This document shows positions 18,569-33,500 of a stretch of 64,000 nt of DNA, piece after piece. A program made the position numbers and the translations under genes. Under the pieces are notes generated by a model. The model did no database searches and was not told the DNA's origin. It saw only the letters and a list, made by a program, of their open reading frames with translations. Source of the DNA: Allodiplogaster sudhausi (lineage: Eukaryota > Nematoda > Chromadorea > Rhabditida > Diplogasteridae); assembly GCA_945643635.1 (NCBI GenBank), contig CALZFC010000139.1, positions 357,501 through 421,500 on the forward strand. Direction: 5' to 3'. Within the stretch, counting starts at the first letter, position 1; each line of letters opens with the position of its first letter.

Positions 18569-21500
18569 ATCAGCGCTGGCACTTGGAATGGCACGGTAGA
18601 CGTGCGAGAGTGCGGCAACGGAACGGACAAAGGGCTCGTTCGGCTTGTTGCGACCATACAGGTTCCTTTATTTTACGGGGGGAGGAAGTAGAGAGAGAGA
18701 GAGAGAAAGAAAGATAGAAAAGATATAGACAGAGCGAGAGAAAGGGAAAGGGAGAAAAAGTAAGAGAGAGAGAGCGAGCGAGAGGAAAAAAATATGAGAA
18801 AGAAAACTATCTTAAATGAGATGAGATCGCGCGAGAAATAGAAATGGAGAGTAGAGCAACAGGAAATTAACATGGAAATTGTCACGAAAGTACCTTTATA
18901 AAAAAAAGTGTTGCTCACCGCTAGCAGAAAAGCAATTTGATGAAAAAATACGATAACAGCTCAAGCTGTTGTTTTCGTGAGACTTTCAGACTGAAACTAG
19001 AGTGGAGTTAGTTCGTCAGGAAATTAACAGTGAAAATAAAAGGCGCGAGAATATTAAAAAAGAACGTGACGAGGAATAAGGAAGAAATTTGATTTTAATC
19101 ATTCTTAATTGAATTTGGTCATTTTTTTCGCTTCTAAAAAGCGTCACTGTTGCACGTTTAATTTTCCTGCATTCATTTTAACGATCCTCCGGTTCAGCAA
19201 ATGACACGCAGTGATGTGAAAGGAGTAACTAGAGAGGAGTTTGATCGTATGGAATTTAACAGTGAAAGTAAAGTTTAAAAAATGGTGCACATGAAATTGC
19301 GCTAATAAGAAGATATAGTCCAGAAATTAAAACAGGAAATAAAGAAACAATAATAGAATCTGATCTAAAATATTTTTTATATACATTTAATATAATTAAT
19401 TAATTCATTCATTCATAGGACTCGGGCGGCGGTGCGGCGGTGTCTGTGCAGTCGACGCTGGATGCGACGGCGTCCAGATTCGAGCTGCTGCCGCGGCGGC
19501 CGGCACTCTCCGCCGACTCCACTCACATTCTGCTTATGGTCTGTTTTTATTTGACTTTGAGAAACGCTTCATCTATCGGGCAATCCAGCATAAAAGCATA
19601 CTTTACGCGTCCGGGTCAGCAGATGAAATTTTGGAAGGGGCTAAATCAAAAAATAAATAAATAAAACCCACGTTCCAAATTACGGCAATGAACATGTTTG
19701 CTATTTTATGTATATGTATATGTGCTTAAAAAAATAGCTCGCGAGAATCAATTTGTATTAAGCAATATGAGGCATGGTTTATTAGGGTTACTTTGTGCTT
19801 TTACCTACATATCAATAGCTCCTGAAAATATCTCTTGCATTCTTTCAGTGTTGTTTCCTTTGACGACGAGGAATGTAAAATAAAACGATAAATTCATGGC
19901 TGGCTGAGATATACATTTTTATTATTATTTTTGTCGGCTATTAAAAATGTTAGCGCTGTCTTTTAAAATGTATCTTTTATATTTTGTCCAGACACTGCCC
20001 ACCAGCGGCGGTGCTCGCGGCAACTCGTCGCGTGCTCTCACCGTCTCGGCGACATGTCTACGTGGCTACGCCGACGGGCAAATTTCGGCGCACGCGCCAA
20101 ACCTGGCGTCCACGATTAAGACGGACGCGATAATAGGCGAAGCCTTTGAGGTAAGAGACACCGGTCACGCCGAACATACTGTCAAGTCTTCGAAAGTGGT
20201 TGGGTTACGAGTTTGTAGAAAAAGGGGCAGAAAAACACTGTCTCTTTTTTTATTAGAAAAGATTTAAAATTATAGTATCAGATTATCGAAAAAAATAAGT
20301 TCCACGCATATCATGAAAGCACATAATTCAAAAGTGCCAATCATGTACATGTAAATAAATAAGGATAAAGGAGCCTACATATTCAAGATCAACAGCGACT
20401 GTGGTAGAAGAACGTATGTAGGAGAAAAAAGGGCGAGCGAAGCAAGATTGCTACATTGTTGGACTTCATATATCTTTTGTTCTTTCGCACATTTTACTTC
20501 TCTCTTTTTCTCTATATTTCTTCCTCTCTGCCTCTCTCACTCTTATTCTCTTTCTCTTTTCCTCCTCGCTGGATATTTCTGGCGCAATATCACGTGTGAT
20601 ATATCAATTGGCGAGATCTGCCATTAAGAACGCTCTCGACGTCTCTCCCTCTCTATTTCTCTTTCTCTCTCTCTCTCTCATTTTTAGAAGATGACTTCTT
20701 GAAAAAAGGACAATGTGACCTATCGAGAGAGAGGCATTGTTGCACGATGGAGAAGAAGAGACATTATCATCGTTGCTTTACAAAAGAAGAAACGATGAGA
20801 GGAGGACAGAGGACAATTAACTCCTCATATCCCTGTTAGAGCAGCGTCAATAGCGTAATACGAGAGCTATTTCTGCCTGGTGGTCATTTTAGATGGAGAA
20901 GGCAAGACCAGAGAGAGAGAGACAGAGATAAAGATAGAGACAGAGAGATAGAGAGATATAGAGAAAGAAAGAGAGAAAGAGAGCAAAAGTTATTGTATCT
21001 ATAGACATCGGAACATTAAGAGAGGAATATAGACAGGCAGGGAAAGAGAGAGAATTGTAAAATATGATGGTAACGAAAGGCGACAGAAGCTCGAGTAATG
21101 TATACATAATTTGTAGTGCCTCCTCGCGTACCGCGATGTGCCAAGCTGGCGGCATTCTCTGCCTCTACCCAAAGAGAGGATTTAAAAAAACCCTATCATG
21201 ACCTCTCCAATTGCAGAGAAGAGAAGAAATGTATACATTTATACGATGCCCTTTTCTGTTGCAATGAAAAAATCAAATGAATGGAATGCGCCATTCAAAA
21301 GAGCAAAGTAGGAACAAAAAAAAACAGAAGGAAATTGTACAGGTGGCCTTTGAGAATAATTTATCTCCGTTTATTTTTTTCAATTTCTGATGCGAACCAA
21401 AATCGATGTTTAAAAACATTCGCTATTCTTATGTATCTATGAGATTGTTGACAATTAAAATTGGGAAAATATTATTTATGTATATATTATTGGAGCAGCA

Positions 21501-24500
21501 TTAAATTCATAGTTGTTTCCCTGATGGACAAACAAGACGTGTACTACAATTCTGTGGTATTTGTTTTGTTAACCAAATAAAATGCACCTGCAATTTCGTT
21601 ATATATCTACTTGTTTCATAGAATAGGAGAAAAAACATACATACTTTGATATGGTACATAACCAAGGCAGACAACTTTAATGACCTTTTTCTTCCTGTTC
21701 AGATGGAACTGCCCTCTGATTGGAAGGACTGCCTCGTGATTTCTGTCAAGGTTTGCTTTCTGCTTGTTTCAATGATTTTGAACTTTTCGTTTCTCAGTAT
21801 CAAAAACAGAAATGATTTAGTAAAAAGATCTCATCATAACCTGACAAATGTCATTATATTTTATTGAGGGAACAGAAATGCACAAGGCCATGCGATAAAA
21901 AAGGTTTAAAGAATTTTGAAATCTTTAGACCCAGGCGCTCAAAGGCTAAAGGTCGAGTGCAAGGATTACATGTGTATCTATAGGCTTTGAATGAATGTGC
22001 GTAGGTATGTACATAGCTCCTTTATAGCTGATTAAGAATAAATCTTCTTTTATTTCTAAGCGAAAGAAAATCATTAAAAAAAACTTTACAGAAGAATGGC
22101 AAGGAGAGGGATTATAAATGTATGCACCTATGTATGTATGTCTTTGAACAGTTGATAACAGGATAGATCCGGATATCATTCGTTCTTTTGAACTGGGCTC
22201 GTTTTGAAAGACTAATCCTTTGCACTTGAAACTCCATAAATGAATTGAACATAAAATTTGTTTTAGAAAAAGAGTATATTGTTTTCTATCCATTAACGTT
22301 TAATTAGGCCGCCCGCCGTCTCTCCTCACTCTCTGATGTCATCTCGCGTGAACGGCTGCTTCTTCTGCCCGTCCTCCCGGCCAGCTCCGCTCTCCGTCTC
22401 TCGTGGATCGGCGGAGCTGAGGGGGTGAAAGTGTTCGCCGGCACCACGCTCCGCGCCACGATTTCGCCTTCAGTTGCTGCCGCCGGCGCCAATTACATGG
22501 TACGGCATGGCTAGAGTTCGAGAATTACAGTTTCTTGAAATAGCAAGGAACCTTAGAGATGATTTCTTTAAATTGTATTTTATACGATCAATCTTATACT
22601 TTACATTCATTTTTGCACAAAAATTTGAGATTCAAAAGTTACTTTTGAGCGAGTTTAAAATGAAAATATAGAAAAAAAATTGCCGCAACCTCACACGTTT
22701 CTTAGCTTCTCTAACGTTGATGGTTCCTAGTGGCGCAGTAAAGAATAAAGGTGGCATGCGGGTTATGCCATCGCAACGTCGACCACATTGTCGAGTAAAA
22801 TTTAGTTGACAAATTATTAACATTATACATTTTCTCCTCATCAAATGTGCACGCTGCAGATTCTCTGCAACTCCCGCTCGGTCGTCTCCTCTGGCCGCGT
22901 CCGCGACGACGGCGTCCTCGCTGTGGAAGTGCCCGGAGGAACTCATGGAGAGTGCGTTCTCATCGTGCATCGGACAATCGGTCAGCCTATTTCTGTGACG
23001 TATAACCAGGGGTGCTGGAACTTTCTGAACTTGTCGAACGTTTGGAAACTTCTTGTAACCCATGTTGCTGACCATCATCAGTACTGCATAAACAATAGTC
23101 AGTTGAACGTAATTAAATGAAGGGAAAAAACTATTCTGACACTTTCTTAGGTGCACCTGAGTTTGCGAATTTTAATGATAAGCTATCTATTTAGCTGAAC
23201 AAAGATAAAAAAAATGATATGATCAAATCAAACCGATTTGCAGACGCCAAGCCATCGGCCGACATGCTTTTCTTCATTGTCGAGCGTCCATGCAAAGTTA
23301 TTATAATTAATTAATTATAACTGATTGATGCATTATAATTATTAGCAAAAATTCTGTACAGATAATGTTCAATAATTAATTAATTAAATATAATTAATTT
23401 ATAATTAAGTAACATCATAATTCAGTACTCGATCACTACGCCAGTGCACGGCGGCGCGCCGTACGAGCAGATCGCAGTCAAACTGGAGACGGACTCGGCC
23501 GGCGTCGCGCTCCTCACGGCTGTCGACGCTCGCTTCTACGCTCTTCAAACAGTATCGGCACTCGAAAAATATTTACTAAAAAGTATATGATACAAGGGAT
23601 CCGCCGGTGTCTCCTTGCGGCGCGATGCAGAATAAAAGAAAACATAAGGAATTTTGCACCGTTGTTATCTCGCAGCATGTTTGCTGCAATTTAATTGTTT
23701 TGTTATTCAAAATATGTTTGTACGTGTACCAGTGTAGTGGAAGTAGTAGCATTTATATGTATATTTATATTTCACGCATTTACAGTGTAGACTCGACTCG
23801 CAATAGCAGTATTCACTTGACCCTACCTTACAGTATTCCCTGGACTCGCCCTTCCCTGCCAAGCTGTGGGACCTCTCAGTCTTCAACCAGTCTTCCGCCC
23901 TCGACGATGCGGCCGCGTCCGCGGGCGGCAATGCGCCGGCGCGCCTCGCCAACTTTATCGACGTGGCTGAGATCACAAGGGATATTTGTACGGTTTCGCT
24001 TGAAGAACTATTAAAAATTATTTGAATTTAATTTTTTTTAATGTTTTTAGATAATTTTCCCCAACTGCCTTTAGAAATGTATGGCGCGAAATTCAAATTC
24101 TTTTTCCCCCAGCTGATCGCTGCTCGCGGGTCGGCGCATCGTACCTGGCTGCGCACGCGGGTCGCTGCCCGGAAGGACGGACGACGGCGTCCGTTGTCGG
24201 AGACATTTGCCTGCTCAAGGCAATCCGCGCCTGCGACGAGGCCAGGAAGCCGAGAAGTCAGAGAGGAGGGAGGAAAGAGGGCAATGGGAGGGAGAAAAAG
24301 ATAGTGAAGAGACCGAGAGAGAGAAGAGAGAGAGGGAGAGAGCGAGAACAGATATATAGTGAAGAGACTGAGAGAGAGAAGAGAGAGAGGGAGAGAGGGA
24401 GAACAGATATATAGTGAAGAGACTGAGAGAGAGAAGAGAGAGAGGGAGAGAGGGAGAACAGATATATAGTGAAGAGACTGAGAGAGAGAAGAGAGAGAGA

Positions 24501-27500
24501 GGGATAGAGCCAGAACAGATGTATGGTGAAGAGACTGAGAGAAATAAGAGAGAGAGAGAGAGTGAGAGAGAGAAAGAGAGAGAGCGAAAGAGACAAGTGT
24601 TTAACGGATTCCACGGGTTAAGAAAAACACTCGATTATAGAGGAGACCGTCTGCAATGGAGAATGTCCGCCATCGCAGCCAAATGTTTCCGTCCGTTTGT
24701 TTTCCTTAAAAATATATTATATTTTAAAGATTTATTATTCATATATGTACGAATGCAGGCACCAGTATGGTTTCTTTATTTTTTTTAATTCACTGATATA
24801 ATTATAAGTGTTACTATATTAATTATTAAAAAAATAATAATTATTATTCTTTAACCTCACAGAAGTCAAGCGCATTCCGTGTCTTTCCGATCCGGCAGAA
24901 GACGACGACTGCAAAGTCGGAAACTGTCGACGACCAGCCGATCGATCTCGTGGAGGACGAGGAGAGACGCGCGACCAGAAGCAACTTCACGCATGTCTGG
25001 CTGTTCGAAGACTACGTCATCGAGTTTGTGTCAACGATTTCATCATCATTTTCAAATGGTCAAATTAAATTAACGATTGACTGCTCTAAATCACAGTAGT
25101 CAGAAAAGAGGCCAAAAGAGTTGTTCAAAAGTAAACTGAACTGCCTAACCAGAGGTGCCGCATTTCAAAAATGATCTAGAACAAATTAATTGTCAACAAT
25201 TGATAAGTAAATATTTACTGATCACTTTATTATCTATTAAACTTCGAGTGCAGATCAGCCTCGAAACACTTTGAAGTTTTTTTTAAGCAAGTGGAGCAAA
25301 TCAAAAGCGCCGTTTCACATGCACTGTTAAATGAATGTTTTTTTAAATTCTATAGTATGCGCTAAAATAAATAGTTCAACAGATTAAATCCTTTAGAGGG
25401 GCGCGAACCTCAATCTATTTTAATTTTTTTTCGAAAAATGCAGGTATTGCCCCTGTATTTTGCCTTCCGATGAGCACGAATGAATGAGGGATATGTGCAT
25501 AATTCCCCTGTGCCTTCCAGCGACTCGCACGTCCGCGTCGTCTCCTCGCGCCTTCCCTCGCAAGTCGGCCGCTGGTCCCTCGGCGGCGTCTTCTGGACGC
25601 GAGGGCAGGCCGCGCTATGCCCAGCCGTCCACGGCAGCACCGTCACGGCTGCCAAGAACTTCTTCATCGAGGTTTATAAAGTGACGTCAAGAAGGGGGTG
25701 GCAAATAAAAGTGGATCTTAAACAGGATTTTGCAAATCATTCATTTAAAGTGAAGGGAAAATTCTAGTAGGACTCATAATAGTCACATGCTTTAATTTTA
25801 ATTCTGTTAAATTCTGTAAACATTTAGTCGAATTGCTAGCCCTCAATATTTTTCGAATGAAAACAATGGCCCCCATGAATTTCTCAGTCTCTTGACTACA
25901 AAGGCGCATGCTTTATGGTAATGAACAATTTAGACGAATGAGTTGAAATGAGAATATATGTATGTAAATGGTTAATGGATTAACTCAGGTGGACCTGCCA
26001 CTCGTCGTCTACCTGAACGAGTCGATCTCGGTGAAAATCACGGCAACGGCCGAATCGCTGGACGGCGAAGAGGAGGACGAGACGGCGGTGGGGAGATTTT
26101 AATCTTATCTTTTCTTGTTGATCTGTCATCAAAATGAGTTGGCATGATTATAAAATCATACAAAAAGAAACCTTTAATACAAAAGTGCCTGCGAGGAGCC
26201 GCAACGCGAGCGTGCGCGTTGCGATTCGTCTTATGTGTTAGATATGTTAAAGATAAAAAATCTTACTAATTATTTCATTTCCTCACAGCTGTCCATCTGC
26301 TCGACTCTGCCGCGAGTGGTCTGCGGCGATGAAGGGATGAGTGGCGCGCGCGGTGAGCCCCTCTTCTCGCGCGTCGTCGTGGCGCGCGACAGACTAGCCG
26401 CGACGCGCACGCTCGCGTTGCGGTTCCTCGCCGTCGGCGAGCACAATGTGACATTCACTCTGAGACGGTGATTAGAAAATTATCGCGATCTGTTTTTCGG
26501 CCTGCAAAGGAAAAAAAATATTATAAAAAATCGTTAGTTGTATAAAAAATATCACTTTGACAATGATTTTATAATAGTCAATCAGCAAATAATTGAACAC
26601 CGGGGATCGTAAGCTCCATTGAAATACAATATAAATAATTCTCTCGTACTTCTTTCAGAGAAGCTTCCTACCCGGGCCGTTCTCACTGTGATGTCGGCGA
26701 ACTGCTCGATCGTGTTCTTCTCACCGTTGCTGTCGTGGTGCAGTTTACTTTTTATATCTTATTTTTATTTCATTTTTTTTCTGTCTTCAACAGACAACAA
26801 TCCGCTGCTTCATCTTTAGCCAAGCTTATAAAATCCAAAAAAATTAATTTAGCCTCTATAAAAATGAAAGAAAATGTATATTCAGAAGCGCGCTGAGACG
26901 GAGGAGTTCTACAAGGGCCTGATTCTGACAGCGGACAAGCCAGTGCTGGACGGCGCAGCGCTCAACGACGCGATGTTTGCGGTCGAAGAACGAGGCGAGG
27001 CGATCAGCGAGATTCTTGGTAGACAAACATTTTTTAAACCAATATTTGCGGATATTCTTGTTGTATGTAAAAAACGAGGAAAAGAGAAAGATCTATGAAC
27101 TGTCAATCACGAGTATTAAGAGAATGGTATTTGGCCTTACGGCCTTTTTGGACGGGGGTGGGTAACAATTATGTATATAGGACTACTGCACAATGCAGAT
27201 GAGGATATGCTATTAGCGGTATCTTTTTTTTTTTAAAGAAACATTGCGAGACATTGAAGTCCTGAACACTTTAAGAATACAAAGCTGAAAAAAGACAAGA
27301 ATAGCCTATTTTAAGAAACAGAAAATAGTCAAAATGATTTCCAGAAGTCCGCGACTATCGCCTTCCGTCTGCACCCGAATCGCTTTTTACTCAGATTCAT
27401 CCTAATCTTCCCGACACCGACACCGTCTACAGTCTCACCATCGAACTCTCCAGTCAACAAAATTTGCTCTCTTTTTTTGTCTTGCAGTATCTGTGTGACG

Positions 27501-30500
27501 TGCTCATTTTCTCTCCCATCTCTCTCTTTCTCTCTATGTTTCATTTCTCCCTCTCCTACTCTCTTCCTCATCAACCCCTTATTCAGAATTCCTCTCAAAC
27601 CGTCCATCAGACTTTGACGAGCCAGAGCTTGCAGACGGAGAGAGCGGCGCACGAACTAAGCGAGGTAATTGGCGATATAAAACTGTTTAAAAAAAAGTAT
27701 TTGGCGGGAAATTCAAATTCAAATTCCCTAGGCGTACTTGAGTACGGCAACGCGTTCGTGACCGACGTGCTGACGCAGCTCGCCGTGCAACTCTTCCGTC
27801 TCAAGCAGCTGAGACTGTCACCCGGCGCGGCGAGTGTTCGCGTCCTCGAAAAGCTCGACAACTCGATCTCATCGTGTTAGAGAAGCCAAAACAGTAATAA
27901 TAATAATAAACATAAATACTCTCTGTTAATAAATTATATAATAAATACTTGCTAAATAATAAATGCAATGACCAATTCTCGCTCCATTCTTTCCTTCTCC
28001 ACATTATTCTCTTTCATTTATTACTCCTCTTTTTTCTCTACTCATTCATGTCTCACCATCGAAAATTCCTGTAACTCTATTCCATTTATATTAGTCATTG
28101 ACAATAAAAGTACCAGTGGACATAATTTTGCTTGTTGCTTGCAGACATTTCGTGTATTACGAAGCTGCAGAAATTTCTGAAGCTTAAATTCTTATGTATA
28201 TTTGTTTCCTTAAATCCCGTATTTTGAAGAAAAAATTGACGTCCTCTAAAATATCTCTCTTACAGTAGTCTCTGATCTGCTGCGCTTCTCGGATTGCAAA
28301 TCCGACGAGACGGGCGAGCCGTGTGGCTTTGGCCTTCTGAGCCGGCCCGAACGCGGCAACTACTCGCTCACGTTTGTTTGGAAACCATCTTATTATACAA
28401 GTCATATCTCTGCAAACCATTTGCAAAATGGTTACTATATTAATGAACTGTAAATAAGTCCATATGAATCTTTAAAATTATGAAAATATTATAAATGAAA
28501 AAAAATGAAAGAAATGTAGCCAAATAAATGATATTATGAAAAGATTATAGACGAAAATAATAAACAAAAAGATGAAAAAATTTCTCATTGTCAGTGTGAA
28601 CTCGCTGGCGACTTCTCTGCTCTGCGAAGCCCAAGCGGACCCTCGTCTCGTGTGCGGCGCACTCGCCTTCGTGCAGAGCAGGACGCGGAGCGCCAAGGTC
28701 GACGACGACTTTCTCATGCAGCAGCTCGTCGATCTCGTAATGAATACCTTAATTAATTAACAAAAAAAATTATATTTGAAAATTTAGATTACCGCCAAAA
28801 AATAATATTTAAAAAAATTGTGTCTTTATATTAAATACTTGCTGCCTTCAAACAATTTTTTTTCAGAGTTTCTTTTGAAAAGAAAAGAAAAGAAGCGATT
28901 TCATTGGTTTGCAATATCATATTTTCAAAAAAAATCGAGTTAGTACATTCGAACACAGGAGAAGCCATCCGACCGGCTCTGGTTCATTCGAGCGCTAATG
29001 CTGCACGTTTCGCAGAGATGCGAAGCATACGAATGTGTGGTAAGTGTGAGAGAAAGAGAGAGAGAGAGAAAGAGATAAATGAGAGAGAGAAAGAGAGAAA
29101 GAGAGAGAGCGGGAGAGAAAGAGAGAAATAAGAGACGACCCGGTGGAAGAGACATTAAATGATGATCTAAAAAAGGATGCTTCATTTTAAAATGTTGATA
29201 AACCATTAACAATGGCTGTCGCGGAGCAAACAACCGCGCCATCTGATAATTAATATGGCTCTGTTCGATATTAAAAGCGCCGGGTTCGAAATAAAGCGTT
29301 TGCTTCCAGTTGAAAATTTTCCTGCGAGAACATTTGTCTTTTACTTGCTAATGCGATAAAACAAATGAGAAATAGCTGTCTCATCCAAGTAAGACGTGTT
29401 CAGTAGCAGCAAGGGTGGGTGGTGGGACCACAAAGTTCCCTGTTCCTGGCACTCAATCTAGACCGCACGCCATTGTAGGCTTTTGATATGTGGGCCATTT
29501 ATGCACAAATTGAAATGTCTACTTGAATGTTAAAAGAGGACGAAATTCAATTATTTGAATTTCCGTGACTTTTGTAGTTGCGACTCTCTAAAACACATGC
29601 TCTCTCGCCATTGTGCCTCAGGCAAAAGGGCGCGAATTTAAAAATGGGTTTATGGCTTCTTCTGAATCGCCCCCTTGTCTCTCTCAGACGAACACATCCC
29701 TGTGGGCGCCTCTGTACCTGTCGCTCTTCACCCTCGACGACCGCGCCGAGCTGGACGGACGCGCCACCGCCGCGCTTGCCGCGTACGCCGCGCGCGCCAC
29801 ACGCAGCATCTCGCGCGCACGACTGGCTACCACTCTCGCCACTGGTTAGAGGGGAGGGAGAGGGGGGGGAGAGAGAGAGGGAGGAAGAGAATGAGAGAGC
29901 GTGAGAGAGAGGAGGAGACAGAGGGAGAGAGAGGAAGTCAAAAATGAAAGACAGAGAGAGCGAGAGATTCAGAGTAAAGAGTAAAAGAGAACTAGCAGAG
30001 TGTGATCCAATTGTCGTAATAATAAGGAGAGTGGCCGACTCAGAACCACCAACTTGATTATTTTTCTTTAGAGGATGAGGTCATGAGCAAAGTGATGGGG
30101 AGGTAGCACAAAGGAAAGAAATATTAGAATTTAAACTGATGTGAACAATTATCTGTTTCATACAAATATTTATATATACATACATACATTAATATACAAT
30201 AAATGAAAAGGAATTATTTTTTCTGTTTTCTCTCACAGCCGATCTCCCTCCGTTCTGGTCGGCGGGACGGATGGCGCATGCGCTCAGAAATCGACTCAGC
30301 CACGACCAGATCGACGAGTACTTCTTACCAGAGCGGATTCGAGTTTGTCTCTCTTTCTCTCCCTCACTCTCTCACTCTCTCCCTCTTCACCTCTTCTCTC
30401 TCCAACTCTCTCGATCTCTTTCTGTTCACACGTATTTTCATCATCTCTCAGTATCTTATTTACTACTTTCAGTTCTAATCTATCATTCCATTTTCTCCAA

Positions 30501-33500
30501 ATCACTCCAACTACTTTTCACTTTATCTTTTTATTTTTAAAAAAATTATTTGGCACCGTGCCAATTCCTCCCCCTTTGCAGAGTGGCGATGTCTTGATGA
30601 ACTCACTGGCGCTGCTCGCCTTCATCGGCCGCGAGCGAGAGGCGCCCGTCAATTTTGACGTACTCGCCGACTGGCTCGACGAGCAGAGAGACGAGCACGG
30701 GGCTTATGCCAATTCACTGGTCAGGGAATTCTCGAGGATACTATAGAGGATACTATATGACGAGGGTGGAGTCTACTCCAAAGCGCAGCAGTCTAAATAT
30801 AGGAGGGAGCCTATGCTAATGCACTGTTCAGGAAGGGAGATACTGTAAAGGGATTCTGTAGACGGATACTGCTAACGGTGACGGGAGAGGGATACTGTAA
30901 ATGGATACTATATGGGTACTGTATGACGAGCACGGAGCTTATGCTAATGCACTGGTCAGGGAATTCTTGGGGATACTGTTGGGGATGCTGTATTGATACT
31001 GTATGGAGATAGGTTTTTTTATTAATTTATGTAGTTATTCAATATATGAATAATAATGTGGCACCATTTGAAGATTATGTTAAAGGGATTCTGGATGACG
31101 AGGGCGCAGCCTTCACCAAATAGTGTACATAGCGGATTGAGCATTTCCATTGCACTGGTCACTGGGATGCTGTTGTAAGAATTCGGAGCCTGCACCGATG
31201 CAAATGCAGTGAAAAGATGTGAAAAACTATGCAAACCTCTTTTAGAAATTTAGGACGTATAAAATTGAATGGAGAAAATCATCATCTTATCAACGAATGT
31301 ACATGTACGATTCAGGACACCTACTTTGCGTCAAGCGCTCTGTACGAGTGCAGGCGTAAGAAGAGCACCAACGATGTCAACAACAAAGCAGCGGATAATG
31401 TTCTTCAGGTACGGCGATTGTCTTTTGAGGGAAGATATGGAATTGAATTCCAATTTTGTCGGGAAATTTGAATTTTATTTTGGCGGGAAACCAATTTGCT
31501 TATCGTCTACTGCTAAGGTGTCGATCGAGTGCGACGGCTGCCCGACGACAATGCACGCGAATGTCACCGAAGCGGCGTCGCTCTTTTATGTCAATTTGAA
31601 TTTTTTTCTATTATTATTAGGAGTCCAAAACTCACATTTGAATTCGCGCCTTTTTGCCTGACACAAGGTCGATAGAGGATGTGATTTAGAGAGGAACGCG
31701 TCTACAATAGTCAGTAATACTCAAATAGTAGATATCGTTTGAATTTCATGCTGGTTTGAGGAAAGCGTCAATATTCTAATTTTTGAACCATTTTCAATAA
31801 TTACATTTTTTTATATTTCGTTTCCACAAATCAATCTAATTAGTAGTAGTACAACCACATGTCTATTTCTTATAGCTTCCGACGTCGGCGCGCAACATTA
31901 CGCTGCGCACCAGCGGAGCGGGCAAGGCGCGCGCCGGCATTCGCCTTCTCGCATCCAAGCGATCGAGGCCGAGGTTGGCTCTTGTTTTGTGGCGCCTCTT
32001 GGACTATCATTACTTGCATTTGACATAATTAGTAATTAAAATTCATATATGTTCGAAATTCAAACAGATTTGGAGAAAATCAATAGTAGGAAAAAATAGT
32101 CAATATTTAAAGGCGTGGCTTCAAGTCGCCTCCGCGATTCCCGCTCGAAATCGTCGTGGAGCAGCGCAAGTTCGCGACCGGAGTCATGCAAGTCGTCTGC
32201 CTTTCGTCAGTTTCGCCGCCGCCCTGCTGAAGAATAAGAATGACACCGTATAATTGTCTAACTATCCTAATCTTTTGACTAAGCGACCTTAACCCTAGCC
32301 TTAATGTAAGTCACCTACATGCCAAGTTACGAAAAATATAGCAGTTTATTACACCTTCAATCATGGGGCCAAAGGGCTAGTAAGTGACCATAAAGTTAAG
32401 CTTACCTTTAGCGAACCCCAACTTAGTGACCATTGTGACCTTAACCTTATCACTAATTTACTTTTGTTGTTACCAAAACAAATGGCTCTAATTGATTTTG
32501 ATTGACTCCTTCAGCTCGTTCTCACCCCTCGTTACATCTGCTGAGATAACGCACGGAATCTATACTGGCTACGGCGCCAACGCGCAGAACTTCTCGGTAA
32601 ACAATTTTTTTTACATTTTGCATGATTTATTTATCACATACAGTTTATTTTGTAATCCTAAAAGTATGAATGCTTAATTAAATGTTTCATTGTTACTGAT
32701 ATTTATTCTTTATTTTGACTATTCTTCAGAGAAAAAAAAACTATATACAGGTGGTTTCTTTTGTTCCCTGCCATTCTTTTATTCTAGGTTGCGTTTGGAG
32801 AGTTCAATAAGAAGAAGACATCCTGTGGTACATAAATGATTATGATATATTGCTTGTTAAAAATTTGAGTTAAAATAAAACAAAAATATTTGTTGACTTA
32901 CAGAATTGATTAATGAAAGGTCATAAAGCCGAAAAGGTTAGTCAAAACAATATGAGATTCAGACTATAACAGAAAGAAAAAGCAGGAAAAAAGATGCCAA
33001 TTGATTTCAGGAAACGCCAATGAACTCTTCCGTCATCGCAATAAATCGCGTTGGCTCTGCGTTTGTCTCTTCGTTCGCCGTTCACTTTGCACTCACGGGG
33101 CTTGCGAAGGTTTTCTTTGCCTCCATTCTCTCTTTTTTATTTTCTCTCTAAAATCTAGTTGGACTGTTTGCTCTTCAAATAAAAACTGAATCCAAAATAC
33201 ATTAAGGAAATTCCTAAAGAAGCACGAAACGCAACCGCAAACTATGTGAATTTTCCTGGCCATCGTATAGCGATGTCGAATGAGGCAAAAAAAAACCGCG
33301 AATTCAAGATTAAATATCAATGGCACCTTTAAAGGAGCGTCGAAAGTACGTTGTAGTAAATAACGAATAGGCCGTCCATGCCTCAGGGCGCCCCTCCCGC
33401 CTGCTACGAACTCGCGCTCACCGAGCCACGCCGCAGTCACGAGCCGGACAAACTCGCGCCCGTCGCCATCACGGCGCGCGCGCCCACGCATGGTTTCCTC

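Noticed and set aside
24300..24545. CRISPR-like array
   Set aside because: Units are contiguous GA-rich tandem repeats without unique spacers in an intron of a eukaryotic gene.
32788..32832. Possible C3-like exon starting GTTGCGTTTGG
   Set aside because: Including it breaks phase with the well-supported exon at 33011. Skipping it joins 32596 to 33011 in phase and keeps the MG8 pattern.
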